The translations under genes were made by a program, and so were the position numbers. A DNA stretch of 47,156 nt from the NCBI RefSeq assembly GCF_007655305.1, contig NZ_VLOG01000063.1:1-47156 (forward strand), given 5' to 3'. Shown here piece after piece: positions 32,786-42,145 of this stretch (positions within the stretch are counted from its first letter, which is position 1; every line of letters starts with the position of its first letter). The notes beneath the pieces were generated by a model. That model was not told where the DNA came from, searched no databases, and saw only the letters and a program-made list of their open reading frames with translations. The stretch comes from Algoriphagus algorifonticola (GTDB lineage Bacteria > Bacteroidota > Bacteroidia > Cytophagales > Cyclobacteriaceae).

Positions 32786-33616
32786 ATGAAAATTCATCTA
32801 TCCTTTTTTATTGCTGCTATTGTTTTTTCAAGTTGCAATTCTGTAAAAATTCCAAAGACTTTAGGGGATACTTCAAACGCTAGCTCTTACGGATATCATC
32901 CTATTGACCCTTTGCCGGTCTGGACTGAAAACCTCCAGGAACGTGAAATTGATAATGGAGTACTTTTAGGTTCTATGCCTGATGAAACTATCCGCCTTGC
33001 AATAGCGGAAGTGACCTCAGATGGAGCATTAAAGTTTGGCTCCACTTCAGTGGGAGTCGCCAACCATAATTATGTAGTCATTTTAGATTACATCAAATAC
33101 AGCACTGACTTCTTCCGAGTAGAGTTTATAAATGAAGAAAAAGGTGAATTCAAAGTGCTTCCAAGGTATGAAAAAAGTGAAATAGAAAACTCTTATGACC
33201 CCATCATCCGATCCACCGACGATGGAGATGCAGTAGTTCCAGTTTATGTAGGTGTTGGATTGAGACTAACTGCCAATATCATGGTGAATAAGACTGGAGT
33301 AGATTTGGGAAATTTATTTTCGATTGGAGCCAATGCATCTTCCAATAATATCGCTGGAACTTTAACTGTGCAGACCTTAGGGATCAGCGGAGATAATATT
33401 TCATCTATCATACCTATGCCTAGTGAAATCAATCCTACCACTATCCAAAATGCTATTCTAGCCTTAGGTACTATCAAAGCCAAATTATATGATCCCAATA
33501 CAGTTATAACACCTCGGGCCGTAGGTGTCTACAACTATATAGGAGGCTCCTCCAAAACCATCAACAAGTTCGTTTCCTCTATTTTAATAGAGAGACCCAA
33601 ACTGAGTATTTACTAA
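32786..33616 (+). CDS. Lipoprotein of unknown function
   Basis: A 276-residue lipoprotein (lipobox FSSC, Cys17). The mature sequence is beta-rich without low complexity: TIRLAIAEVTSDGALKFGSTSVGVANHNYVVILDYIKY in the middle, then VVPVYVGVGLRLTANIMVNKTGVDLGNLFSIGANAS and IAGTLTVQTLGISGDNISSIIPMP, and a last part ending INKFVSSILIERPKLSIY. No family is recognised. The gene has a 127-base AT-rich leader after the NagZ gene and is followed by an inverted repeat at 33628-33667. Confidence 0.65.
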   Translation: MKIHLSFFIAAIVFSSCNSVKIPKTLGDTSNASSYGYHPIDPLPVWTENLQEREIDNGVLLGSMPDETIRLAIAEVTSDGALKFGSTSVGVANHNYVVILDYIKYSTDFFRVEFINEEKGEFKVLPRYEKSEIENSYDPIIRSTDDGDAVVPVYVGVGLRLTANIMVNKTGVDLGNLFSIGANASSNNIAGTLTVQTLGISGDNISSIIPMPSEINPTTIQNAILALGTIKAKLYDPNTVITPRAVGVYNYIGGSSKTINKFVSSILIERPKLSIY

Positions 33617-33627
33617 GAAATGTCTTT

Positions 33628-33667
33628 TTGATAAAGGGTTTTAATCGAGCATCTATTCCTTTATCAA
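33628..33667. repeat. Perfect 10-bp inverted repeat with 20-base loop
   Basis: TTGATAAAGG (33628-33637) and CCTTTATCAA (33658-33667), 12 bases past the lipoprotein stop. There is no T-run after the right arm on either strand, so it is not a standard terminator. It may stabilise the 3' end or bind a regulator. Confidence 0.45.
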
Positions 33668-33767
33668 TGAAAAAAAACAAATAAAGTCTCTAATTTTCAA
33701 TAACTTAATGATCATTTTCTAGAATTTGAATTGAGAAAATAAAAAAAGAACTAACCCAATAAAGCCC

Positions 33768-34505
33768 ATGGGACTAAATCGATATAAGAGTCTTTATCTA
33801 TGGATGTTTATTCCGATGGTATTTATGCAACTGGGAATTTTCAGGGATTATTGGGGCGATTTCACAGATAATGCTTGGTCCGTTCACATACATTATATCA
33901 CAGGAACAATCTGGTATATATTTTTAATCGTTCAGCCATATTTTGCCACTCATGGTCAATTGCCCCGCCACAAGACTAATGGGATCATAGGGATGTTTTT
34001 GGCAGGAGGAGTTGCTCTCACAGCTCTAAGTATGATGCATCGGGACATTGTGACTACCGAAAGATCCCTGACAAACCCAGAGCAATTTGGACCTTTCCAA
34101 CCTTGGTTCTTTTTTGGGGTGGCAGCAGTTGAAATTGTGATGATTACTGCATTTGGATTAGCTGTAATCCAAAGTATCATTCATCGGAAAGAAACAGAAA
34201 ATCACGCTTGGTGGTTGATTTCGACAGTTTTCCTGATTATGATGCCTGCCTTGGGAAGAGGAATTCAAAATGTCTACGTAGGCTTAAATATTGAAAGCTG
34301 GCCAGAAATTGACATCATGCTCCCATTATATTTCACTCAATTTTTGATACTGGGCATGCTTCTATTAGGTGCATGGAAGTATGGAAAACTGAAGCATCCC
34401 GCCACTTTCCTAGCTGTAGGAGTTAATTTATTTGTTCTCTTACTGGAGCCTTTAGGAAGATCTGAGAGCGTTCAAGAATTTCTCAAAATGATCATCAAAG
34501 GTTAA
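33768..34505 (+). CDS. Polytopic membrane protein of unknown function
   Basis: A 245-residue membrane protein with six or seven hydrophobic segments (about 10-24, 45-62, 72-90, 112-133, 146-163, 180-200 and 208-226). His-rich parts near membrane edges (HIHYITGTIWY, MMHRDIV) could bind haem or metal but do not match a family I can name; it loosely recalls DUF2306-type proteins. No signal peptide apart from the first helix. It has a 150-base leader with an inverted repeat and no clear operon partner. Confidence 0.65.
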   Translation: MGLNRYKSLYLWMFIPMVFMQLGIFRDYWGDFTDNAWSVHIHYITGTIWYIFLIVQPYFATHGQLPRHKTNGIIGMFLAGGVALTALSMMHRDIVTTERSLTNPEQFGPFQPWFFFGVAAVEIVMITAFGLAVIQSIIHRKETENHAWWLISTVFLIMMPALGRGIQNVYVGLNIESWPEIDIMLPLYFTQFLILGMLLLGAWKYGKLKHPATFLAVGVNLFVLLLEPLGRSESVQEFLKMIIKG

Positions 34506-34551
34506 GGTAGAAGAATAAGATAAAGTCCTCGGGCTTGAAGGTTTTTAATAT

Positions 34552-35688
34552 TTAATCCTCCACCGAAAACCTATACTCAATTCTATGCTCATATTTTTCT
34601 CCCGGATTTAGAATAGGGCTTGGGAAATTTTCATGATTGATCGCGTCAGGCCAGTTTTGGGATTCCAAACAAAAACCCCAGTGCTTTTGGTAGGTTTTTC
34701 CATCAGCTCCAGCAAAATTTTCAATGAAATTGCCGGTGTAAAACTGCACTCCCATATTATCAGAATACATATCCATCACACGCCCACTTGCAGGATTCTT
34801 GACTCTTACAGAATGGATCATTTCATCTGATGGTTCTTGTTTCAAAATCATATTGTGATCAAAGCCCCCTCCATTGGCAGCGATCTGATCACCAAGTTTT
34901 TTGGGTTCCCGAAAATCAAAGGGCGTACCTGACACATCTTTGATTTCACCTGTAGGAATCAAGCCTTCATCCACAGGAGTGTAATAATCCGCCCAAAACT
35001 GAAACTCATGATCCAACACATCGCCTTTAATTCCAGAAAGATTGAAGTAAGTATGATTGGTCAAATTAACAATGGTTGGCTGATCAGTAGAAGCCTCAAA
35101 ACGGATACGGATCGTATTATCAGGTGTCAGCTCAATCCATTGGGTGGAAGTTAAAGTTCCTGGATATCCTTCCTCTCCATCAGGACTTACATAAGTCATT
35201 TTAACTCCCAAAATCGAATCGTTGGTATACGGCTCTGCATCCCATACTTTTTTGTTAAATCCTTCCACACCACCATGCAGATGGTTTTCTCCATTATTGG
35301 TTGCCAAAGTGTACGTTTGCCCGTTGAGAGTGAATTTTCCTTTCGCAATTCTGTTCGCCACTCGTCCAGCAGTCGCACCAAAGAATGGATTAGGTTTGGT
35401 AAGGAATTCAGGAATTGAGTCAAAAGTCAATGCGATATTTTCAAGATTACCCTCTTGATCAGGAACGAATATTTTTGAAATCAACCCTCCAAAGTTGGAG
35501 AGCTCTACACTCATGGTTCCATTATCTAAGGTGTATCTAAACACATCTTTTCCTTGCCATTCGGCTACTTTTTCAGCTTTGATCATTAATTCGAGTTCTT
35601 GGGTAATTGTTTCTCTATGGGGTTGAGAATCGCAAGATGCGAATACCCAACCAAAAAATAGAGAGAAATAGAAGATGGATTTTTTCAT
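34552..35688 (-). CDS. galM: Aldose 1-epimerase lipoprotein (galactose mutarotase)
   Basis: A 378-residue mutarotase interconverting alpha and beta anomers of aldohexoses. A lipoprotein signal (VFASC near residue 19) puts it in the envelope, unlike cytosolic GalM. Diagnostic parts are SNFGGLISKIFVPD, FFGATAGRVANRIAKGKF, NNGENHLHGG (substrate His), IVNLTNHTYFNLSG (catalytic His) and GFCLESQNWPDAINH with the catalytic Glu. Bacteroidota often export it to help capture sugars. Monocistronic here, with no sugar-catabolic neighbours except gluconokinase 1.8 kb away. Confidence 0.92.
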   Translation of the reverse strand: MKKSIFYFSLFFGWVFASCDSQPHRETITQELELMIKAEKVAEWQGKDVFRYTLDNGTMSVELSNFGGLISKIFVPDQEGNLENIALTFDSIPEFLTKPNPFFGATAGRVANRIAKGKFTLNGQTYTLATNNGENHLHGGVEGFNKKVWDAEPYTNDSILGVKMTYVSPDGEEGYPGTLTSTQWIELTPDNTIRIRFEASTDQPTIVNLTNHTYFNLSGIKGDVLDHEFQFWADYYTPVDEGLIPTGEIKDVSGTPFDFREPKKLGDQIAANGGGFDHNMILKQEPSDEMIHSVRVKNPASGRVMDMYSDNMGVQFYTGNFIENFAGADGKTYQKHWGFCLESQNWPDAINHENFPSPILNPGEKYEHRIEYRFSVED

Positions 35689-36051
35689 ATTGTCTGGGAG
35701 GTAAATATAGGTTTTTGAATTATTGTTAATTTAAGGTAAGACCTCTTTCAGCCAATTCGAAAAAAGCCTTGCCCCAGAAAAGCTTCTTAATGAAAGTCAT
35801 TTTCACAGGAGTTGCGCTCCCTGCTTAACCTCGTTTTAGCACTGCCAACTGTAACTGCCTCTGTCTACTTTTTGAGATTTCATACTTCCGCTAATGTAAG
35901 ACTGCTTCACCCGATCCAAAGCTTTTTCTTTTAATATGATATACGAGATACTCCAAGTAAATCATCCTATTAAAAAAGCCTGATGGGTTCGCAGTGACGA
36001 CTCTGCCCCTGCCTACTTTTTCAGACTTTAGATTTCAAACTTCTCACTTCT
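35689..36051. other. Intergenic region with an imperfect local repeat
   Basis: About 360 bases between the galM start and the end of the amidohydrolase gene. Two similar stretches (about 35855-35888 and 36003-36043) share CTGCCYCTGYCTACTTTTT followed by a GA-TTT-rich part. No coding frame or RNA gene is credible. The galM promoter must lie at the left edge. Confidence 0.5.
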
Positions 36052-37425
36052 CTAAAGCTTCCTTTCATGATTCTTCTCAATCCTATCCAATTCTGCCTGT
36101 AGCTTTTCTCCACTGATCCATTGCCCTCGGATCATTACACCCAAAGGTTTTTGCATAGTATTTAGGTCTTCCAAAGGATTGTTTTGAACCATCACAAAAT
36201 CAGCAGCCATTCCCTTTTTGATCATGCCCCAGTCATTTTCTTCTCCCATGTATTTTGCTGGTTCGACCGAACCAGATTTTAAAATCTCATAGTTGGACAT
36301 TCCCGCCTCTGACATCAGTCTTATTTCATGATGAATAGAGAAGCCCGGAACATTAAATACCTGAGGAGAATCCGAGGCCATAATCATGGGTACTCCCGAT
36401 TGATGTAACTCCATAAATAATTTTCTCCGAAACTCGAGGTAAGGAGCTACAAACTCTTTGTCTAACATTCCGGCTCTTTCCATTTGTTTTTTGGCATTAA
36501 CCCACTGCTGTATCAATGGACCGGGGAGGTATTTCATTTCTGGAGCCTGACGAAATTCATCAGCCGGGATATAGCCAAAATATCGGTCAAAAAGGGTTAA
36601 AGTGGGTGCTAAATAGGTTCCCTGATCCAAGGTCATTTGGATCAAGGCGGGTAATTTTTCCATCTGGACCTTGCCAACCAATTTCAAATTAAAAGGCCCG
36701 GAAGTGGTAGGATCAATTTCCAGATTATCTGGCAAAAGTCCTTCCATATAGCCGTCCATATGCTCAATGGACTTGAAGCCGCTTCCCAAAGCATTTTTTA
36801 TCCCAACTGCAAGCGGAACATGCCCTCCAAAAGGAATTCCTAATTCTTTGGCGGTTTTTGAAATTTCCCACATCTCATCCAACTCCACTCCGGGATGGAT
36901 TTTTAAGTGATCATAACCGGCTTCTTTTTGCTCCCTTACCATCTGTGCCGCCTGCTGCGGGCTAGTTACAGAGTTACCATTGAAAGAGGGCCCTGAAATA
37001 TACACTCTAGGCCCGGGGGTTTCACCGGAATTTACTCTTGCTCTCAAATCAATATGGGAAGGATGACCAAGCATGCTACGAATTCTCAATACTCCATTGG
37101 CAAGATAGAGCCACATAGACTCCTCCTGAAGCTGAGTGTTTCCGTCATTTTCAACAGGAAGATGGGCATGGAATTCCGCCAATCCCGGAAATATATAAGC
37201 GCCCTGTCCGTCTATCAGATTTTCGCTATACATCCTGGGAGTTTGTGCAGTGAGAGGAATAATCTGGTCTATTTTTCCATCTACAATGTACACTGCCTGG
37301 TTTTTCAATACCTCTTTCCCATCCATACTCACGATATGAACATTGGTAACCAAAGCTTTCTGCGCAAAAGCATAAACGGACGAAAAACAGAAGAAAAATA
37401 GCAGGTATATTCTTATTGGCTTCAT
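36052..37425 (-). CDS. Secreted amidohydrolase family protein
   Basis: From ATG 37425, 457 residues; 14 extra upstream codons exist but would precede a clean signal peptide (MKPIRIYLLFFFCFSSVYAFAQ). The metal-dependent TIM barrel shows FPGLAEFHAHLP (HxH), HLKIHPG (the carbamylated-Lys position), GGHVPLAV and EHMDGYM (two His ligands), and MIMASDSPQV with the catalytic Asp. The substrate may be a dipeptide or related amide, as for imidazolonepropionase/prolidase-like amidohydrolases in Bacteroidota. It follows the gluconokinase gene in the same direction, but 70 bases apart and unrelated in role. Confidence 0.87.
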   Translation of the reverse strand: MKPIRIYLLFFFCFSSVYAFAQKALVTNVHIVSMDGKEVLKNQAVYIVDGKIDQIIPLTAQTPRMYSENLIDGQGAYIFPGLAEFHAHLPVENDGNTQLQEESMWLYLANGVLRIRSMLGHPSHIDLRARVNSGETPGPRVYISGPSFNGNSVTSPQQAAQMVREQKEAGYDHLKIHPGVELDEMWEISKTAKELGIPFGGHVPLAVGIKNALGSGFKSIEHMDGYMEGLLPDNLEIDPTTSGPFNLKLVGKVQMEKLPALIQMTLDQGTYLAPTLTLFDRYFGYIPADEFRQAPEMKYLPGPLIQQWVNAKKQMERAGMLDKEFVAPYLEFRRKLFMELHQSGVPMIMASDSPQVFNVPGFSIHHEIRLMSEAGMSNYEILKSGSVEPAKYMGEENDWGMIKKGMAADFVMVQNNPLEDLNTMQKPLGVMIRGQWISGEKLQAELDRIEKNHERKL

Positions 37426-37495
37426 GGCTTTAAATTTTGGGTTAATATGAATTTCGCGTTTTCTCAATTCCTTTCCAATCCGATCCTGTAAAAGC

Positions 37496-37975
37496 TTAAT
37501 TATCCAAATAATCTAAGGCTTCCTGCAACATCTCTTTGGGAGTTTGATCAATGGAAAGTTTCAATCCATAGGCTGGCTCTTCCCAAGTGGCAAACTGAGA
37601 GTCCAGCATTTCCGCCTTCATGTAATGGTTTTTCCTCGCCAGCATTCTAGCCCAGATCAAATCCCTATCTCCTTTCAGATGAATCCACTTAACAGATGAA
37701 TCCACTGCCAAAAGTTTCCGATAGCTTTCTTTCAGGGCAGAGCAAGCCAATACACAACCACCATCAGCTTTGGATTCCATGAGTTTGCTAGCCAAAGCTT
37801 CCAGCCAGGGCTGCCTATCCTTATCATTGAGAGGAATGCCCTGACTCATTTTTGTAATATTTTCTGCAGGGTGGAAATCATCCGCATCGTAAAAAGGCAA
37901 ACCCAAATGGGTAGCAAGTGCAGAACCCAAGGTTGTTTTACCGGTACCTGACACACCGGTGACAATGATTAACAT
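37496..37975 (-). CDS. gntK: Gluconokinase
   Basis: A 159-residue cytosolic kinase phosphorylating gluconate to 6-phosphogluconate. P-loop GVSGTGKT at 7-14, FYDADDFHPAENITKMSQGIPLNDKDRQPWL (gluconate-site segment, near-invariant in GntK), ACSALKESYRKLL and WIHLKGDRDLIWARMLARKNHYMKAEMLDSQFATWEEP, all in family order. Length is typical. No gluconate transporter or 6-phosphogluconate genes lie near; the subunit 3-like gluconate dehydrogenase gene is 19 kb away. Confidence 0.95.
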   Translation of the reverse strand: MLIIVTGVSGTGKTTLGSALATHLGLPFYDADDFHPAENITKMSQGIPLNDKDRQPWLEALASKLMESKADGGCVLACSALKESYRKLLAVDSSVKWIHLKGDRDLIWARMLARKNHYMKAEMLDSQFATWEEPAYGLKLSIDQTPKEMLQEALDYLDN

Positions 37976-38029
37976 AAAGCTTTATAATTTTCTATTCTCC
38001 AATCCTAAAGATTAGCTAATTTGGGGAAG

Positions 38030-39484
38030 ATGAAAAGCGGGACAACTTTTATTTCAGATCAATTTTATACCAAACATGTCAGTGACCTACATTTCCGTCA
38101 CTTACGCATGGCCAAAGCCTCCACATCTATTCAAGCCTGTGCAGCCCAAATGGCAAAAGAGCAGGTATCCTGCCTATTTGTAGGGGAATCTCCTCAGCAG
38201 ATTCAAGGCTATGTTACCGACATTACCCTTAGGGATCAGGCTTTGGCAAAGGGCTTGGCTTTCGATACGCCTATTCAACATATCATGGAACACACCATGG
38301 TATCTATCCATCCTGAAGCTACGCTCGTAGAGGCGCTTTTATTAATGTTCCGAACCAAATCCCGCTATTTGTTGGTCAAAGAAAATGAGCAATACATAGG
38401 CTGGATTAGCAGAACCAAAATTCTGACAGAGCAAAGTCAGGGGCCCTTTATGTTCATCCAATCCGTAAAAGAAGCGAGGCAAATCACGGAATTGAAGGAT
38501 AAATGGCAACGAATGCCGGAAATTATTCACCTCTTGCTTTCAAGAGGAATGAAAGCGGGAATAGTCAATCAGATCATCACCACCGTTGCAGACACCATTA
38601 CGCAGCGAGTCATCGAGCGTGTCATCAAAGAAATTGGAAGCCCTCCTGCCAAATTTGTCTTTTTTGTATTGGGAAGTGAAGGTAGAGGTGAGTTGACTCT
38701 GAAAACGGATCAGGACAATGCCATTATCTATGAGGATAAAGCGAATGAACAACGAGAAGCGGTTCGGGCCTATTTTCTGGATTTTGCCACCCGGGTTTCT
38801 ACGGCTTTGGATCAGATCGGAATTGACTTTTGTGATGGAGAACTTATGGCAATGAATCCCAAATGGACTCATTCGCTATCCCATTGGAAAAGAAATTATG
38901 AAAGTTGGATCTCTGATGCCTCACAGGAAACAGCCATGAATTATTCCACCTTTTTTGATTGTAGGGCTATTTATGGAGAAGAGAATTTATTACAGGAATT
39001 AAAAGACTATATGGGAGAACTCCTCGAAAAAGCACCTGAGCGTTTTTTTATCAATTTGGGCTACAATGCACTTCAGTACGAACCTCCACTGACATTCTTT
39101 AGAAATATAAAAACCGAAAAAATTGACGGTGAAAAGCAATTGAACCTAAAACAAACCATGCGTCCCATTGTGGATTTGGCGAGGGTTTTTGCGCTCAAAC
39201 ATAAAATCCATGAAACCAACACGGTTCGAAGGATAGACTTGCTTAGGCAAAAAGGGGTATTTACCATGCCTGAAACTCAGGAATTAATCCATGCTTTCAA
39301 TTATTTGATGTCTCTCCGTTTGGAAAATCAGGCAGGATTAATACTTGAGAAAAAGGAAAAACCTAAGAACTTTCTAACCCTTGACTCTTTAACTAAAGTT
39401 CAATCAGTCACACTGATAGAGATATTTAAAGTTATCAAGGATTTCCAAGCCAGAATCAAGTTTTCATTTACGCGAAGTCTATAA
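38030..39484 (+). CDS. CBS-pair DUF294 nucleotidyltransferase-like protein
   Basis: From ATG 38030 (484 residues; a TTG three codons upstream is possible). An N-terminal CBS pair (about 15-130: AQMAKEQVSCLFVG, TVSIHPEATLVEALLLMFRTKSRYLLVK) is followed by a DUF294 nucleotidyltransferase-like domain with FVLGSEGRGELTLKTDQDNAIIY, where GSEGR and DxD form the active site. The DUF294 C-terminal domain has LKQTMRPIVDLARVFAL. Full-length relatives carry an N-terminal cyclic-nucleotide domain and sit beside a 3'-5' exonuclease gene; neither is seen here. It may be a GlnD-like regulatory nucleotidyltransferase; substrate unknown. Confidence 0.85.
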   Translation: MKSGTTFISDQFYTKHVSDLHFRHLRMAKASTSIQACAAQMAKEQVSCLFVGESPQQIQGYVTDITLRDQALAKGLAFDTPIQHIMEHTMVSIHPEATLVEALLLMFRTKSRYLLVKENEQYIGWISRTKILTEQSQGPFMFIQSVKEARQITELKDKWQRMPEIIHLLLSRGMKAGIVNQIITTVADTITQRVIERVIKEIGSPPAKFVFFVLGSEGRGELTLKTDQDNAIIYEDKANEQREAVRAYFLDFATRVSTALDQIGIDFCDGELMAMNPKWTHSLSHWKRNYESWISDASQETAMNYSTFFDCRAIYGEENLLQELKDYMGELLEKAPERFFINLGYNALQYEPPLTFFRNIKTEKIDGEKQLNLKQTMRPIVDLARVFALKHKIHETNTVRRIDLLRQKGVFTMPETQELIHAFNYLMSLRLENQAGLILEKKEKPKNFLTLDSLTKVQSVTLIEIFKVIKDFQARIKFSFTRSL

Positions 39485-39730
39485 ATTTCAACTCCCTTCG
39501 ACACTTTTATAAATTTTTTATTAAAGTTGTTTTTTATTAGTGAAAGTTTTTTAAATTTGTTCAGACAAATAATTTAAAGCTCTGCAAAAGGTAAACAATA
39601 GTAAATTTTACTTTTTATTGATTTTCCAATTATTTTTTGGAATACAACCGATTGCTTATTTTAATTTATTTGGAATAGAAGAAATAAAAACCGATAATAA
39701 ATCTTAGAAACCCTTAACTGTCTCACCAGC

Positions 39731-42058
39731 ATGCTCAGTAAGTACCCACTATCCGAAGTAGAGAAAAGCTTCTTGCAGGAATCAGGAGTAGAAAAAATTT
39801 CCACACTGATTCCCTACTTGACGGTTGACAATTTTCCCAAATTAGGTTTGCTTACCGCCTGCCGGTTTTTGGAATGGGCGGCAGCCAATCCACAGGGCGT
39901 CATTAGCTTACCAACTGGAAAGACACCTGAATTTTTCATCAAATGGACTCAGTATTTGTTGGAAAACTGGGACAGCAAAAAAGGCAAAGACATCCGGGAA
40001 AAGTATGGCTTGGGAGCTACCAAAAAGCCTGTCTTAAAGGATTTGACTTTTGTGCAGATAGATGAATTTTACCCCATTTCATCTTCCCAGCACAATTCCT
40101 TTTACGACTATGTCAATAAGTTTTACATCCAGGGATTTGGGCTTTCCAAGGAAAAAGCAATTCTCATCAATTCGGATGAAATTCCTTTAGCCAATGGTCT
40201 GAGCTATAAAGAAGTCTTTCCTGATCTGAAAGTAGACTTGAGCTTGAGATTTCGGGACCCTCAAAACGAACTGGAAAAAATTCAGCAAGAATCCATTTAC
40301 AAAATCGACCAATGGTGCGGAGAATATGAGCAAAGAATCAGAGAATTAGGTGGAATCGGATTTTTCCTCGGTGGAATCGGGCCGGACGGACATATCGCTT
40401 TCAACACCAGGGGCTCTCATAGTTACTCAGTTACCCGCTTGACTGAGACCAATTTTGAAACACAGGCGGTAGCAGCCGGAGACTTGGGCGGCATTGAAGT
40501 GTCCGCCAACAGATTGGTGATAACTATCGGCTTGGATACTATCGTTTACAACCCGGAAGCTGTGGCGATTATTATTGCAGCCGGTGAAGCCAAAGCCGGG
40601 ATAGTACGGGACTCTCTTGAAACCCCGATGAATAATGTATTCCCTGCTACCGTTCTTCAAAAGTTGAAAAACGGGCGCTTTTACCTGACCAAAGGAGCGG
40701 CAGTCAAATTAACAGACTCCCTTGACAGCTATTATCAAAAGGGAGAATGGACTTTTGAAAAAACAGAAAGAGCAGTGATTGAGCTTTGCAAAAAGCTGAA
40801 TAAATATGGACACAGGCTAAACTTGAGTGACCTGAAAGCAGATAAATACTGCAAGTTGATCCCTGATCTTTCAGAAGAAACTGTCAGCCTGGTGATGAAA
40901 AGTGTAGAGGATAAGCTGGCCAAAGGATTGGAACAGGAAAAAAACCAAACCTTGCTTCATACAGGACCACACCATGATGACATTTCATTAGGTATCCTTC
41001 CTCACATCACAAATCAATTGCATGAACCCAGCAATGAAGCCCATTTCTCTGTGCTGACTTCGGGCTTCACAGCTGTGACCAACACATTTGTCATTGATAC
41101 ACTTCAACACACCAAAAAATTATTGGATGATAACAAAATCCAAATGGTGAATTATGAAGACTTTTTCGAGGTGGGATACAGTTTGAAAACAGACAAAGAT
41201 GTCTACCACTTCCTGACAAATGTGGCTTCCGAAAATGCTGAGGCAAGAAAAAGAGGACTTTGTCACCGGGTCGTAAGAGCTTTGGTGATTATTTATGAAG
41301 TTAAAAACAAGGCTCAGCTCCGGGAAACTATCAATGATGTCATCAGTATTTTGAGAAAAAGTTATGACGGAGAAAAAAATCCATCCAAAATTCAAAAGCT
41401 GAAGGGCATGATTCGGGAATTTGAAGAAGAGTTGGTTTGGGCTCACTTTGGTGTACAAGTTAAGAACGTTCATCACCTCAGACTGGGCTTTTATACCGGA
41501 GACATCTTTACCGAACAGCCTGATAAAACGCGGGACGTAGAACCGATCGTGGAATTATTCCGAAAAGTTAACCCTACGAAGATTAGTTTAACACTGGATC
41601 CTGAAGGTTCAGGTCCTGATACCCACTACAAAGTACTGCAGGCTACGGCAGCAGCAGTCAAAAAATGGGGAGAGGAAAAGGACCTCAGCGAATTGAGAAT
41701 CATAGGCTACAGGAATGTTTGGTTTAAGTTTGAACCCCACGAAGCCAATGTCATCGTTCCGGTTTCCCTGGGAGACATGTCTGTGATGGAAGACTCCTTC
41801 ACCAATTGCTATCTTTCACAGGTAAATGCTTCTTTCCCTAGCTATTCCCATAACGGAAAATTCAGCACTGTAGCCAAACGTACCTGGGTGGGACAGCTCA
41901 ATGATATTCAGTTATTGTTAGGGAAAAACTACTTCTACCTGCACGAGCGAGCCAAAGTTCGGGCTAGCCATGGTCTGATTTTCTTCAGAGATATGAATGT
42001 GGAAGAATTCCTGGCTACCGCGAGAGAACTGGAAAAATCTATTGAAGGAATGCTCTAA
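39731..42058 (+). CDS. nagB: Glucosamine-6-phosphate deaminase fused to PIG-L-type domain
   Basis: A 775-residue two-domain protein. Residues about 30-340 are a NagB-type isomerase/deaminase (PTGKTPE at 61-67, QIDEFYP from 110, GGIGPDGHIAFN at 214-225 with the Asp219/His221 pair) that converts glucosamine-6-phosphate to fructose-6-phosphate and ammonia. Residues about 405-770 form a LmbE/PIG-L-like deacetylase domain with GPHHDDISLGILP (PHHDD at 413-417). This fusion is known in Bacteroidota; the second domain might deacetylate GlcNAc-6-phosphate. No separate nagA is in the window. It heads a short run with the ROK kinase 87 bases downstream. Confidence 0.92.
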   Translation: MLSKYPLSEVEKSFLQESGVEKISTLIPYLTVDNFPKLGLLTACRFLEWAAANPQGVISLPTGKTPEFFIKWTQYLLENWDSKKGKDIREKYGLGATKKPVLKDLTFVQIDEFYPISSSQHNSFYDYVNKFYIQGFGLSKEKAILINSDEIPLANGLSYKEVFPDLKVDLSLRFRDPQNELEKIQQESIYKIDQWCGEYEQRIRELGGIGFFLGGIGPDGHIAFNTRGSHSYSVTRLTETNFETQAVAAGDLGGIEVSANRLVITIGLDTIVYNPEAVAIIIAAGEAKAGIVRDSLETPMNNVFPATVLQKLKNGRFYLTKGAAVKLTDSLDSYYQKGEWTFEKTERAVIELCKKLNKYGHRLNLSDLKADKYCKLIPDLSEETVSLVMKSVEDKLAKGLEQEKNQTLLHTGPHHDDISLGILPHITNQLHEPSNEAHFSVLTSGFTAVTNTFVIDTLQHTKKLLDDNKIQMVNYEDFFEVGYSLKTDKDVYHFLTNVASENAEARKRGLCHRVVRALVIIYEVKNKAQLRETINDVISILRKSYDGEKNPSKIQKLKGMIREFEEELVWAHFGVQVKNVHHLRLGFYTGDIFTEQPDKTRDVEPIVELFRKVNPTKISLTLDPEGSGPDTHYKVLQATAAAVKKWGEEKDLSELRIIGYRNVWFKFEPHEANVIVPVSLGDMSVMEDSFTNCYLSQVNASFPSYSHNGKFSTVAKRTWVGQLNDIQLLLGKNYFYLHERAKVRASHGLIFFRDMNVEEFLATARELEKSIEGML

Positions 42059-42145
42059 AAAGCATTTCTTCGCACCCGAGTACATCAAGCAATACGATTT
42101 GCTTTCAACCTATTAACCTATTTAGTCACTATTTTAACTCGAGGA

